NCBI GenBank assembly: GCA_934533075.1
Contig: CAKTBJ010000019.1
Span: 1-55,797 of the forward strand
DNA: 55,797 nucleotides
Source of the DNA: an uncultured Paracoccus sp.
Lineage (GTDB): Bacteria; Pseudomonadota; Alphaproteobacteria; Rhodobacterales; Rhodobacteraceae
Direction of reading: 5' to 3'
Every line of letters starts with the position of its first letter. Position 1 is the first letter of the stretch. The notes under the pieces were generated by a model. It made no database searches, was not told the DNA's origin, and saw only the letters and a list, made by a program, of their open reading frames with translations. The position numbers and the translations under genes are program-made. Below are positions 25,418 to 34,255 of this stretch, piece by piece.

Positions 25418-26445
25418 GCGCGCGCCCCATCCTGATCTGGGGCGCCGGCGCCATCGGCGGCGTGCTGGGCGCCTGTTTCGCCCGCGCCGGCCATGCCGTG
25501 CATATGGTGGACGTGGTGGCCGATCACGTCGCCGCCATGCGCAAGACCGGGCTGGCCATCGAAGGCCCGGTCGAGAGTTTCACCCAGATCCTGCCCGCCA
25601 GCACGCCCGAGGAACTGACCGGGCAATATGACTGCATCATCCTGGCGGTGAAGGCCCATCACACGCAGGAGGCGCTGGCGATGCTGCGCCCGCATCTGGC
25701 GCCGGGGGGGCATGTGGTCTCGGCCCAGAACGGGCTGAACGAGATCGCCATCGCCGAGGCGGTGGGCGCGGCCAATACCATCGGCTGCTTCGTCAATTTC
25801 GGCGCCGACTGGCACGGTCCGGGCCGCATCCTGTTCGGCAATCGCGGCGGCATTGCCGTGGGCGAGCTGGACGGCAGCGTGACCCCGCGCGTCCAGCACC
25901 TGCACGACCTGCTGCGGCTGGTCGAGGACGACGCGGCGCTGACTGACAATATCTGGGGCTATCTGTGGGGAAAGATGGGTTACGGCGCGCTGCTGTTCGC
26001 CACCGCGCTGACGCCGCTGTCCATGTCCGACGCGATGGAACGGCCCTCGGCGCGGCGCTCGTATCATGCGGTCGGCCATGAGGTGATGCGGCTGGCGCAG
26101 GCGCTGGACCGGCGGCCGGTGGGCATCTACGGCTTCGAGCCGGCGGCGTTCCTGGCCGGGGACGCGGCGGGGATGGATGCCTCGCTGGCCGAGATGATCG
26201 CCCGCAACCGCCGCACGGCGAAAACCCATTCCGGCATCTGGCGCGACCTCGCCGTGCGCCGGCGCAAGACCGAAGTGGACGCGCAACTCGGCATCATGCT
26301 CGGGCTGGCGCAGCAGGCCGGGGTGCCGATGCCGGCGCTGTCGCGGCTGATCGACCGCATCCATGCCATCGAGGAAGGGCGCTTGCAGCAGTCCGACGAC
26401 CTGGCCGACGATCTGGCCGGCGATCTGAACGGGGGCACGGCATGA
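25414..26445 (+). CDS. 2-dehydropantoate 2-reductase (PanE/ApbA) family dehydrogenase
   Basis: A 343-residue NAD(P)-dependent reductase. The N-terminal Rossmann motif GAGAIGGVLGACFARAGH (about residues 9-26) and the C-terminal helical domain with KMGYGALLFATAL match the PanE family. Pantothenate synthesis is unlikely here: the gene overlaps a creatininase-like gene by 4 bp and is followed by an SDR and a deacetylase-like gene. A 2-keto or 3-hydroxy acid oxidoreductase acting on the ring-opened substrate is more plausible (inference). Confidence 0.87.
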   Translation: MSARPILIWGAGAIGGVLGACFARAGHAVHMVDVVADHVAAMRKTGLAIEGPVESFTQILPASTPEELTGQYDCIILAVKAHHTQEALAMLRPHLAPGGHVVSAQNGLNEIAIAEAVGAANTIGCFVNFGADWHGPGRILFGNRGGIAVGELDGSVTPRVQHLHDLLRLVEDDAALTDNIWGYLWGKMGYGALLFATALTPLSMSDAMERPSARRSYHAVGHEVMRLAQALDRRPVGIYGFEPAAFLAGDAAGMDASLAEMIARNRRTAKTHSGIWRDLAVRRRKTEVDAQLGIMLGLAQQAGVPMPALSRLIDRIHAIEEGRLQQSDDLADDLAGDLNGGTA

Positions 26446-26509
26446 GGCCCGCATTGCACGGCCCGGCAAGGCCACAACCCGGCGCCCGGCAGGTCATGGA
26501 GGACGCGGC

Positions 26510-27262
26510 ATGAAGATCGACCTGCAAGGCCGCGTCTTCGCCGTCACCGGCGCCGCGCAGGGCATCGGCGCCGCCATCGCCCGCGCGCTGATGGGCGCCG
26601 GCGCCAGCGTGGCCGCCATCGACATCGACGAGGGCGGCATGGCCCCGCTGGCCGCCGAAGGCGCGCATCCCATCCCCGCCGACCTCGGCGACCGCGCCGC
26701 CGCGCATGGCGCCATCGAGGACGTGATCGCGCGGTTCGGCACCATCGACGGGCTGGTGACCTCGGCCGGCGGGGTGCGCGGGCAGGTCGGGCGGCCGGTC
26801 GAGGAGATTTCCGAAGCCGACTGGCGCGTCCTCTTCGCCGCCAATGTCGATGCCGCCATGTGGTGCGCGCAGGCCGCCGCGCCGGCGATGAAGGCGCGCG
26901 GTTCGGGGCGGATCGTCACCATCGCCTCGGGCGCCGGGCTGCGGCCCAGCCTGACCGGCATCCAGGCCTATGCCAGCGCCAAGCACGCCCTTGTCGGGCT
27001 GACGAAACAGCTTGCGCTGGAACTCGGCCCGTTCGGGATCACCGTGAATTCGGTGGCGCCGGGCTTCGTGCTGTCCAACCCCTCGACCCTCCGGCAATGG
27101 CAGGCGATGGGCGAGGCCGGGCAGGCCAATGTCCAGAACCGCATCAACATGCGCCGCCTCGGCCGGCCCGAGGACATCGCCCATGCCGTGACCTTCCTGG
27201 CCTCGCCGCAAGCGGAGTGGATCAGCGGCCAGATCATTTCCGTGGATGGAGGCCATCAATGA
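26510..27262 (+). CDS. Short-chain dehydrogenase/reductase
   Basis: A 250-residue classical SDR. The cofactor motif TGAAQGIGAA (about residues 14-23), an Asp at the end of strand 2 (DIDEGG) favouring NAD(H), and catalytic Ser/Tyr/Lys in IASGAG...YASAKHA all appear. The C-terminal SGQIISVDGGHQ is standard. GGAGG precedes the ATG. The 64-bp gap before it holds no gene. Its stop overlaps the next ATG (ATGA). Confidence 0.92.
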   Translation: MKIDLQGRVFAVTGAAQGIGAAIARALMGAGASVAAIDIDEGGMAPLAAEGAHPIPADLGDRAAAHGAIEDVIARFGTIDGLVTSAGGVRGQVGRPVEEISEADWRVLFAANVDAAMWCAQAAAPAMKARGSGRIVTIASGAGLRPSLTGIQAYASAKHALVGLTKQLALELGPFGITVNSVAPGFVLSNPSTLRQWQAMGEAGQANVQNRINMRRLGRPEDIAHAVTFLASPQAEWISGQIISVDGGHQ

Positions 27263-28170
27263 CATTCGCACCCGAGACCGAACCGCATAGCTGGGACGAA
27301 CGGACCTGGCGCGGGCTGGTGGATTTCGTGCGGGCCGGGCGCTCGCTGAAACCCGCCGCCTGGCCGGACGGCAAGCGTTGCGCGGTGGCGCTGTCCTTCG
27401 ACAGCGACCACGAAACCAACGAGTTGCGCGACGGCGGCAAGTCCATCGGGCGGCTGTCCTGGGGCCAGTACGGCAACCGCCGCGGCGTGCCGCGCATCCG
27501 CGAGGTGCTGGACCGCCACGGCGCCAAGGCCAGCTTCTTCGTGCCGGCGGTGGCGGCGATGCTTTATCCCGACGAGCAGCGCTCGCTGGCCGATGACGGG
27601 CACGAGATCGGGCTGCATGGCTGGATCCACGAGGTCAACACCAGCGTCCCCCCGGAGGTCGAGCGCGACCTGATGCTGCGCGCCGCCGACCGGCTGGAGG
27701 CGATCACCGGCACCCGCCCGGTGGGCATGCGCACGCCGAGCTGGGATTACAGCCCGACGACGCTGGCCGTCGCGCAGGAGCTGGGGCTGATCTATGACAG
27801 CTCGCTGTTTGCCGATGACGACCCCTATGAGATCGTGCATCAGGGCCGCCCCACCGGCATCGTGGAGCTGCCGGTGGAATGGATTCGCGACGACGCGCCC
27901 TATTTCATGATGAACCGCTTCGGCGCCCAGCGGCCCTATACGCCGCCGGCGGATGTGCTGGACATCTTCCGGCGCGAATTCGACGGCGCCCATGCGGAAG
28001 GCGGGCTGTTCCTGCTGACCATGCACCCGCATGTGACCGGCTACCGCTCGCGCATCTTCATCCTGGAGGAGTTGCTGCGCCACATCACCGCCAAGGGCGA
28101 TTGCTGGATCGCCACCCATGCCGAGATCGCCCGCTATTGCGCCGATCAGGCCGGGCTGGCGCGGGATTGA
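27259..28170 (+). CDS. Polysaccharide deacetylase-family hydrolase (PuuE / cyclic imidase-like)
   Basis: A 303-residue NodB-fold protein. Landmarks are LSFDSDHE (metal Asp), EIGLHGWIHE (H-x3-H metal pair), RTPSWDYSPTTL and LTMHPHVTGY. This length and these motifs match the cytoplasmic branch containing PuuE-type allantoinase, cyclic imide hydrolase and HpPgdA rather than secreted chitin deacetylases; no signal peptide is seen. With the creatininase-like enzyme upstream, opening of a cyclic amide/imide is a reasonable role. ATG 27259 overlaps the SDR stop. The 28177-28200 hairpin follows. Confidence 0.85.
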   Translation: MTFAPETEPHSWDERTWRGLVDFVRAGRSLKPAAWPDGKRCAVALSFDSDHETNELRDGGKSIGRLSWGQYGNRRGVPRIREVLDRHGAKASFFVPAVAAMLYPDEQRSLADDGHEIGLHGWIHEVNTSVPPEVERDLMLRAADRLEAITGTRPVGMRTPSWDYSPTTLAVAQELGLIYDSSLFADDDPYEIVHQGRPTGIVELPVEWIRDDAPYFMMNRFGAQRPYTPPADVLDIFRREFDGAHAEGGLFLLTMHPHVTGYRSRIFILEELLRHITAKGDCWIATHAEIARYCADQAGLARD

Positions 28171-28176
28171 TCCCAA

Positions 28177-28200
28177 GGGGGCGGCCGGCGGCCCGCCCCC
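28177..28200. terminator. Hairpin between convergent transcription units
   Basis: GGGGGCGG pairs perfectly with CCGCCCCC around an 8-base loop, midway between the deacetylase-like stop (28170) and the RES toxin stop (28209). It can serve both strands. No U tract follows. Confidence 0.6.
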
Positions 28201-28208
28201 GCACCGCC

Positions 28209-28907
28209 TCAGGCGGCCGCCAGAATCTCGCCGGTATCGTGGCGCTTGACGAAATCCACCCGCGCGCCGTTCCAGTGATAACAGAAATGCGACCCCTGCA
28301 CCGGGATCGACACCACGTCGGGCCAGAAGGCACCGATGCAGCGCCCGCCCAGCATCCGCACGCTGTTCCACAGCAGCCCGTCGCTGCCGGCGGCCCGCAA
28401 CCGCGCGCCTTCCGCCTGCGAAGCCGTGTAATCCGTCGGATGCAGCACGCCCGGCACCGCGTTCACGTCATGCAGGTCGCGGTCGATGGCGCCGATCAGC
28501 GCCCGGAAATCCGAGGTCCAGCCCGGCGCCTCGGCCGTCGCCGCCATGAATTTCGCGTGGTGGTGGATGGTCTCGGCCAGCGCGACCTCCTCGCGGTCGC
28601 CGGCGTAATAGATGCCATAGCTGCCATCGCTGAACCGGCCCGGCCGCGCGGGCGAGCAATGCACGAAAGGCGCCATGACCAGGCTGGCCCCCGGCCCGCC
28701 GACGCGGCGCGCGGGCGGCACCTTGCCCAGGTCGCCGACCTCGTTGCGGATGCGGGGATTGGTCTTGGCCTCGACCGAGACCAGCGCCTCCCAGTCGCGC
28801 GGGTCGGCGATGTCCTCGAACAGGTCCACCGGCGGCCAGATCGAGCGGATGATGCGCCATGTCCGGTCCCAGCTGACCCGGCGCGGCACGGCAAGCCCGC
28901 TCACCAT
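28209..28907 (-). CDS. RES-domain toxin
   Basis: A 232-residue protein carrying the RES fold. The core GRFSDGSYGIYYAGDREEVALAETIHHHAKF (residues about 90-120) is equivalent to the conserved GRFN...ALYLA...A..E region. RES toxins are ADP-ribosyltransferase-like enzymes that use up cellular NAD+. ATG 28907 overlaps the end of the antitoxin gene by 7 bp (GTG 28904 is possible). This is the usual antitoxin-first order of Xre-RES modules. Confidence 0.88.
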   Translation of the reverse strand: MVSGLAVPRRVSWDRTWRIIRSIWPPVDLFEDIADPRDWEALVSVEAKTNPRIRNEVGDLGKVPPARRVGGPGASLVMAPFVHCSPARPGRFSDGSYGIYYAGDREEVALAETIHHHAKFMAATAEAPGWTSDFRALIGAIDRDLHDVNAVPGVLHPTDYTASQAEGARLRAAGSDGLLWNSVRMLGGRCIGAFWPDVVSIPVQGSHFCYHWNGARVDFVKRHDTGEILAAA

Positions 28908-29314
28908 GCGCCGCGCTCGGCGTCCAGCCATTCCCGCATCAGGGCAAGGTCCGACAACTCGCCCCGCAGCATGATGTCGAGGGCGGAACTGCCGCCGAAC
29001 GCGGCATTGGGCTTGCGCACCCAGGCGTAGCCGCGCGCGGGGTCGCGGAACAGATAGCGCAGCCCCTTGTGGATGCCCATCAGGTGGGCCATCCGCATGC
29101 GCAGGTCGCGGTCGATCCGGCCGATCTCGCTATCCTTCCACCGCGCCCATGTCCGCGCGGCCATGCCGCCCAGCAGCGTCCGGGCCTCGGCATCGGTCAG
29201 GCCCCAGGCGCGGAACAGGTTGACGGTGCTGCGCGCCAGCGCGCCGGCCTCTGCCTCGGTGATGGCCGGGCTGTCGGTTCGCGCCGGGGTGGCGGCAATG
29301 GGTTGAAGCTGCAT
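28901..29314 (-). CDS. Xre/MbcA/ParS-type antitoxin of the RES module
   Basis: A 137-residue antitoxin. An N-terminal Xre-like helix-turn-helix (about 20-65, LTDAEARTLLGGMAARTWARWKD) is followed by the DUF2384 toxin-binding domain (about 75-135). The domain includes GLRYLFRDPARGYAWVRKPN and the ending DIMLRGELSDLALMREWLDA, typical of RES/Xre partners. AAAGGGGG precedes the ATG. It is expected to block the toxin active site with its C-terminus and repress its own promoter at 29329-29359. Confidence 0.9.
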   Translation of the reverse strand: MQLQPIAATPARTDSPAITEAEAGALARSTVNLFRAWGLTDAEARTLLGGMAARTWARWKDSEIGRIDRDLRMRMAHLMGIHKGLRYLFRDPARGYAWVRKPNAAFGGSSALDIMLRGELSDLALMREWLDAERGAW

Positions 29315-29328
29315 CTGCGCCCCCTTTC

Positions 29329-29359
29329 TTTGGCAATTATATGGGAATTATATGCCAAA
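29329..29359 (-). promoter_or_regulatory. Toxin-antitoxin promoter/operator
   Basis: Outer inverted repeats TTTGGCA/TGCCAAA (29329-29335 and 29353-29359) enclose two direct copies of AATTATATG (29335-29343, 29346-29354). Read on the minus strand these give two TATAAT boxes. The one nearer the gene has TTGCCG 18 bp upstream as -35. The element starts 15 bp before the antitoxin ATG, so bound antitoxin would cover the core promoter. Confidence 0.72.
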
Positions 29360-29360
29360 C

Positions 29361-29552
29361 GGCAAGAGGCTTGTTCTTGCCAGGAATGTCGGCGTCAAGG
29401 CACGCGGCGACCGCCGGCCCAGCAGGAACGTGCGCCATTCCTGCGCGGCCGTTCCCATGCGCCGATCTCAAGCGTGCTGTCGGGGATCGGGAAACAAGGG
29501 CCGGCACCGCACAGCATGCACCGCCGGCCATGCCGAAAGGCCGGCGCGGCCC
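29361..29552. terminator. Gap with three hairpins between dadA and the toxin-antitoxin module
   Basis: No gene is visible. Perfect short inverted repeats occur at 29361-29381 (GGCAAGA stem), 29422-29444 (GCAGGAA stem) and 29522-29546 (CGCCGGCC stem, 9-base loop). The last lies 6 bp beyond the dadA stop and is the best candidate for a dadA terminator. Confidence 0.5.
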
Positions 29553-30800
29553 CTACCCCCGCGCGATCGACAGGTCGCGGGCGTCGATCTCGGGCGTGCG
29601 GCCGGAGACCAGATCGGCGATCAGCCGGCCCGAGCCGCTGCTCATCGTCCAGCCCAGCGTGCCGTGGCCGGTGTTCAGGTAAAGCCCGCGCACCTTCGTC
29701 GGGCCGATTACCGGCGTGCCGTCCGGCGTCATCGGCCGCAGCCCCGACCAGAACGTGCCCCGCGCCAGGTCGCCGCCGGGGAACAGGTCGCTGACCGAAT
29801 ATTCCAGCGTGCGGCGGCGCGCCGGTTCCAGCCGGTTGTTATAGCCCGAAATCTCGGCCATGCCGCCGACGCGGATGCGGTCGCCCAGCCGGGTGATCGC
29901 GATCTTGTAGCTTTCATCCATCACCGTGGATTCGGGCGCCAGCGCCGCATCCACGATGGGCAACGTCAGCGAATAGCCCTTCACCGGATAGACCGGCAGG
30001 GAAATACCCAGCGGCTTCAGCAGCATCGGGCTGTAGCTGCCCAGCGCCACCACCACCGCATCGGCAGGATGGGTGCCCTTGTCGGTGACGACGCCGGTGA
30101 CGGTGCCGCCCTCGACCTCCAGCCGCCGGATGGTCTCGCCCCAGCGGAAGGCCACGCCCCGCTCGGCCGCCAGCACCGCCAGCGCGTTGGTGAACTTGAA
30201 GCAGTCGCCGGTCTCGTCCAGCGGCGTCAGCAGCCCGCCGACGATCTTGTCGCGGGCGCGGGCCAGCGCCGGCTCCTGCCGGATGCAGCCCTCGGGGTCC
30301 AGCACCTCGCAGGGGATGCCGTCGGCGGTCAGCGCCTTCACGTCCTTGGCCGAGGCCTCCAGCTGGGCCTCGGTGCGGAACAGCTGCAAGGTGCCCTGCA
30401 TGCGCTGGTCATAGGCGATGCCGGTCTCCTGCCGCAAAGCCTCCAGCGAGGTGCGGCTGTAATCGGCGATGCGCAGCATGCGGCTCTTGTTGATAGCATA
30501 GCGTTCCGACGTGCAGTTGCGCAGCATCCGCAGCATCCAGGACAGCATGGTCATGTCCACCTTGGGGCGCAGGATCAGGGGCGCATGCTCCATCAGCAGC
30601 CACTTGATGGCCTTTTTCGGGATGCCAGGCGCCGCCCAGGGGCTGCAATAGCCGAACGAGACCTCGCCGGCATTGGCAAAGCTGGTCTCCAGCGCCGGGC
30701 CGTCCTGGCGGTCGATCACCGTGACCTCGTGCCCGGCCTTGGCCAGATACCATGCCGAGACGGTGCCGACGACACCGCTGCCCAGGACGACGACTTTCAT
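29553..30800 (-). CDS. dadA: D-amino acid dehydrogenase small subunit
   Basis: A 415-residue flavoprotein with the N-terminal FAD motif [22 protein letters not shown] and the DadA-typical stretches [32 protein letters not shown] and the late [10 protein letters not shown]. It oxidises D-amino acids, classically D-alanine, to 2-oxo acids with electrons going to quinone at the inner membrane. GGAGTG precedes the ATG. The gene follows the zinc-linked ABC operon on the same strand after 101 bp, so co-transcription is possible but not shown. No alanine racemase (dadX) or Lrp gene is adjacent, as is common outside enterics. Confidence 0.92.
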   Translation of the reverse strand: MKVVVLGSGVVGTVSAWYLAKAGHEVTVIDRQDGPALETSFANAGEVSFGYCSPWAAPGIPKKAIKWLLMEHAPLILRPKVDMTMLSWMLRMLRNCTSERYAINKSRMLRIADYSRTSLEALRQETGIAYDQRMQGTLQLFRTEAQLEASAKDVKALTADGIPCEVLDPEGCIRQEPALARARDKIVGGLLTPLDETGDCFKFTNALAVLAAERGVAFRWGETIRRLEVEGGTVTGVVTDKGTHPADAVVVALGSYSPMLLKPLGISLPVYPVKGYSLTLPIVDAALAPESTVMDESYKIAITRLGDRIRVGGMAEISGYNNRLEPARRRTLEYSVSDLFPGGDLARGTFWSGLRPMTPDGTPVIGPTKVRGLYLNTGHGTLGWTMSSGSGRLIADLVSGRTPEIDARDLSIARG

Positions 30801-30901
30801 GCTGCACTCCTTCGCGTGGTAGCGATCTGGCGATTCCCTTCCCGGACTATTTCACAGCACATATCCGCCGGACAGGGCAATCCCGAGGCACCCGCCCGCC
30901 C

Positions 30902-32656
30902 CTACCGCCGGCGCTCCAGATTGGCCAGCGAGACGGCGAGGACCGCCAGCAGGACCAGCGCCAGCGCCGGGATAAACACCCCCCAGGGCGCGCGTTCGAG
31001 ATAGGGCATGCCCTCGGCCAGGACGAGGCCCCATTCCGGCGCGGGCGGGCGGGCGCCGAGGCCGAGGAAGCCGAGCGCGGCCAGCGCCAGCGCGATGCCG
31101 GGCAGGCGCAGGGTGGCGTGGCGCAGGACCGGGCCGAAGACGGCGGGCAGGACATAGCGCAGCGCCAGCCGCAGCGGCCCCACCCCCAGCAGGGGCGCCA
31201 TCTGCACATGCGGCTGCGCGCGGGCCTGCGTGACCAGCGCGGCGACATGGGCGGCCAGCGGCGCCCAGCCCACCGCCAGCACGGCGATCATCGCGCCGAT
31301 GGAGCTTGGCCCCATCAGCGCGGCCACGATCAGCCCGGCGATCACCGGGGGCGTGGCCTTGGTGATCTCGATGGGACCGGCCATCAGGCGCGGCGCGGAC
31401 CCGGCCACCAGCCCGATGCAGAGCGCGAGGAAGGTGGTAATCGCCGCCATCGAGATGGTCGAGACCGCGCCATGCGCCACCCGCGCCAGCACGTCGCGGC
31501 CCATGCCATCGGCACCGAGCGGCAGGGTGAGGCTGGGCGGTTCAAGCCGCAGATGCGCCGAGGTGAAAGGGTCGCGCGGCAGGCCCAGCAGGACCAGAGC
31601 CGCCAGCAGCGTGAAGGCGACGATGGGCACGATCAGCGCGCGCCGGGTCCAGGCGCTTTCCGGCATGGCGACCGGCAGCGCCCCCGTGCGCAGCGCCGGG
31701 CCAAGCAGGATGGCACTGGACACGTTGGCAAGGCTGCCCAGAGTGACGGCGATCAGCAGCAGGATCATGATGCCGGTCTGAAGCGCAGGCAGATCCTGCG
31801 CCGAGGCCGCCCCCAGCGTCGCGCGGCCCAGGCCGGGGATGGAAAACACCTGCTCGACCGCCACCGCGCCGCCGGTCAGGCCGATCATCACCATGCCCAC
31901 CTGCGGCAGCAGCCCCGGCAGGGTCCGGCGAAACACCGCAAGGGCGATCTTCGGGCGCGAGAAGCCGGCAACGCTCCATGTCGCGACCCACCGCTCCGAG
32001 AACGTCCCGGCCAGCGCGTCCGAGAACAGCCGCCCCAGCAGCCCGCCGGCCGGGATGCCCATCGCGACGGCGGGCAGCACGGCATCGCGCCAATGCGTCC
32101 AGCCATAGGGCGCGAACCAGCGCAGCCAGACGGCGAAGACCACCAGCAGCAGCGTCGCCAGCAGGAATTCCGGCAGCGCGGTGAAGGCGGCCGCGACGGC
32201 GCCCGAGGAGCGCCGCACCTGCCCCCGCAGGCCAGAGCGGATCACCGGCGCGCAGAATGCCGCGACGACGGGCACCACGACAAGGACCGCCGCACCCATC
32301 AGGGTCAGCGACACGCCCGTGGCCTTCAGCATGCCGGGCAGGATCGGCGCGCCGGAAATCCACGACGTGCCGGCATCGCCCCGCAGCAACCCGCCGAACC
32401 AGCCCAGCAGATAGCCGACCGGCCCCTGATCGAGGCCCAGTTGCGCGCGGATCGCCGCCAGCGCCTCGGGCGTGGCCTCCTGATCGCCCGAGCGCGCGCG
32501 CAGGATCGACAGCGCGGGGTCGCGATCCGTCAGCCAGGGCAGCAGCCCAACCAGCACCAGCACGGCCAGCAGCGTGAGCGCCCGCGACAGGGCAGGGACA
32601 AGGGGCGCGATGCGCCGCCCTGCCCCGCGCGGCGTCGAGGCGGCCATGCCGGCCAT
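30902..32656 (-). CDS. Fused double ABC permease (DppB-DppC in one chain)
   Basis: A 584-residue membrane protein equal to two permeases. The first half (about 1-300) shows the DppB loop and EQVFSIPGLGRATLGAAS. The second half (about 315-580) shows the DppC hallmark LGADGMGRDVLARVAHGAVSTIS and GFLGLGARPPAPEWG. About a dozen hydrophobic segments are seen. ATG 32656 overlaps the SBP stop (TGATG); GTG 32659 is an alternative. With the two ATPases and SBP upstream it makes a complete nickel/peptide/opine-class importer, probably under zinc control through the 35935-35947 palindrome. Confidence 0.92.
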   Translation of the reverse strand: MAGMAASTPRGAGRRIAPLVPALSRALTLLAVLVLVGLLPWLTDRDPALSILRARSGDQEATPEALAAIRAQLGLDQGPVGYLLGWFGGLLRGDAGTSWISGAPILPGMLKATGVSLTLMGAAVLVVVPVVAAFCAPVIRSGLRGQVRRSSGAVAAAFTALPEFLLATLLLVVFAVWLRWFAPYGWTHWRDAVLPAVAMGIPAGGLLGRLFSDALAGTFSERWVATWSVAGFSRPKIALAVFRRTLPGLLPQVGMVMIGLTGGAVAVEQVFSIPGLGRATLGAASAQDLPALQTGIMILLLIAVTLGSLANVSSAILLGPALRTGALPVAMPESAWTRRALIVPIVAFTLLAALVLLGLPRDPFTSAHLRLEPPSLTLPLGADGMGRDVLARVAHGAVSTISMAAITTFLALCIGLVAGSAPRLMAGPIEITKATPPVIAGLIVAALMGPSSIGAMIAVLAVGWAPLAAHVAALVTQARAQPHVQMAPLLGVGPLRLALRYVLPAVFGPVLRHATLRLPGIALALAALGFLGLGARPPAPEWGLVLAEGMPYLERAPWGVFIPALALVLLAVLAVSLANLERRR

Positions 32657-34188
32657 CACTCGGCCCGGATATGGGTGCGGGCGCCGACCAGTTCGCGCTC
32701 GCGCGGGTCGCGAACCGCGTCCGTGATCCCGGCGGCCTCGCCCTGGATCACCCGCTCGTGCAGCATGGGCACGGCCGCATGGGTGGCGAGGATCGCGGCC
32801 TCGGCCTCGATGATGGCGCGCTGGCGTTCCTCGCCCGCGGGCGCCTCGGCGGCGCGGCGCAGCGCGGCGTCCACCCCTTCATCGCAAAGTTGCGCGATGT
32901 TGAACGACCCCGAGCAAGAGAAGTCGCTGAACATGTAGGCCACCGGATCGCCCGAATCGAGGACGGTCGCCCGCGACAGGATGAAGGCGTCGAAGCGGCC
33001 GGCCAGCGCGTCCGCCTCGATATGGGCGTATTGGCGCACCTCCATCGTGACCTTGAAGCCGGCCTGCGTCAGTTGCTGTTCCAGCAGCACGGCGACCTCG
33101 GGCAGTTCGGCGCGGTCGGTAAAGGTGGCCAGCACGATCCCGGCCCCGCCCGCATCGCCCGGCTCGGGCGCATCCACCGCCGTCCGCAACCCGTCCGCCC
33201 AGGGCAGCGCCGGGCCGAGCAGCCCGCGCGCCACATCGGCGCGGCCCTCATAGACCATGCGCACGATGGTCTCGCGGTCGATGGCGGCGGCGGCGATCCG
33301 GCGCATTTCCGGGTCCGCGAAGGTGCCGGTCTCGGTGTTCAGGTAAAGCGTGTTGGTGCGCGGCATCGGCACCTCGTGGATCAGCGCCTGATCCAGCAGC
33401 GCGGCCTGCGAGACCGGGATCGCCTCGACGATATGGGCGGTGCCGGTGCGCAGGGCCGCCGCGCGGGCGGTGCCGTCCGGCACATAATCCGCGTCGATCC
33501 CGGCGGCCTGCGCGCGCTCGCCCCAATAGTCTTCAAAGCGGTCCAGCCGGGCGCTGGCGGTGCCGTTGATCTCGCGCAACACGAACGGGCCGGTGCCCGC
33601 CTCGATCGGGTTCACCCGCCCGTCGGCGCCATAGGCGCGCTCGGCCAGGATCGCGAGTTGCGGGCTGGACAGCCGGTTCGGGATCAAGGGATCGACATCG
33701 CGCGAACGCACCAGCACGGCATCCTCGCCGTCGGCGGTGATCTCCAGCTCCACCCCATCAAGGATGCGCGGCTTCGGCGCGGCAAGGGTGGCGGCGGTCA
33801 GGGAAGCCACGACCCGCTCCGACGTCAGGTCGGTGCCGTCATGAAACTTGACCCCTTCACGAATGACGAAGCGCCAGGTGTGATCGTCCACCTGCGCCCA
33901 TTCGGTGGCGAGGAAGGGCTGCGGCAAGCCGTTGGGGTCCAGCCGGATCAGCGTCTCGGCATTGCTCCAGCGCGACAGCTTGAAGGCGTCGTCCGAGAGC
34001 GGCGTCAGCCCCGAGCGCGGCGGCTGCAACATGGCCAGCCGGATGCGGGCACTGTCGTCATGCGCCGCCGCATCCTGCGCCCGGGAGGTCATCGTGCCTG
34101 CGCCGAACACCCCGGCGGCGATCGCAAGGCCGCCGAGAGCGGACAAGACGAAGGACGGTCTGACTGCGGGCTTTCTGGTTGTGAACAT
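32656..34188 (-). CDS. ABC transporter substrate-binding protein, family 5 (zinc-regulon operon)
   Basis: A 510-residue exported protein. The N-terminus (T-T-R-K-P, then FVLSALGGLAIAAGVFGAG and S-R-A-Q) is a signal peptide. LATEWAQVDDHTWRFVIREGVKFHDGTD is the family-5 hallmark. Members bind peptides, opines, nickel-histidine or staphylopine-type metallophores. The putative Zur site ahead of the operon suggests a zinc-related ligand such as an opine metallophore (inference). CGGAG lies eight bases upstream of the ATG; a 67-bp gap separates it from the ATPase gene. Confidence 0.9.
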   Translation of the reverse strand: MFTTRKPAVRPSFVLSALGGLAIAAGVFGAGTMTSRAQDAAAHDDSARIRLAMLQPPRSGLTPLSDDAFKLSRWSNAETLIRLDPNGLPQPFLATEWAQVDDHTWRFVIREGVKFHDGTDLTSERVVASLTAATLAAPKPRILDGVELEITADGEDAVLVRSRDVDPLIPNRLSSPQLAILAERAYGADGRVNPIEAGTGPFVLREINGTASARLDRFEDYWGERAQAAGIDADYVPDGTARAAALRTGTAHIVEAIPVSQAALLDQALIHEVPMPRTNTLYLNTETGTFADPEMRRIAAAAIDRETIVRMVYEGRADVARGLLGPALPWADGLRTAVDAPEPGDAGGAGIVLATFTDRAELPEVAVLLEQQLTQAGFKVTMEVRQYAHIEADALAGRFDAFILSRATVLDSGDPVAYMFSDFSCSGSFNIAQLCDEGVDAALRRAAEAPAGEERQRAIIEAEAAILATHAAVPMLHERVIQGEAAGITDAVRDPRERELVGARTHIRAE

Positions 34189-34255
34189 CGGTTGCACTCC
34201 GTTTGAAACAGGCGGCTGTCGTCGCCGGATGAGGGGAAAATCGAGGCTGGGAGAG

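Noticed and set aside
25414..26445. panE (pantothenate biosynthesis)
   Set aside because: Fold matches, but location in a creatininase/SDR/deacetylase operon argues against a pantothenate role.
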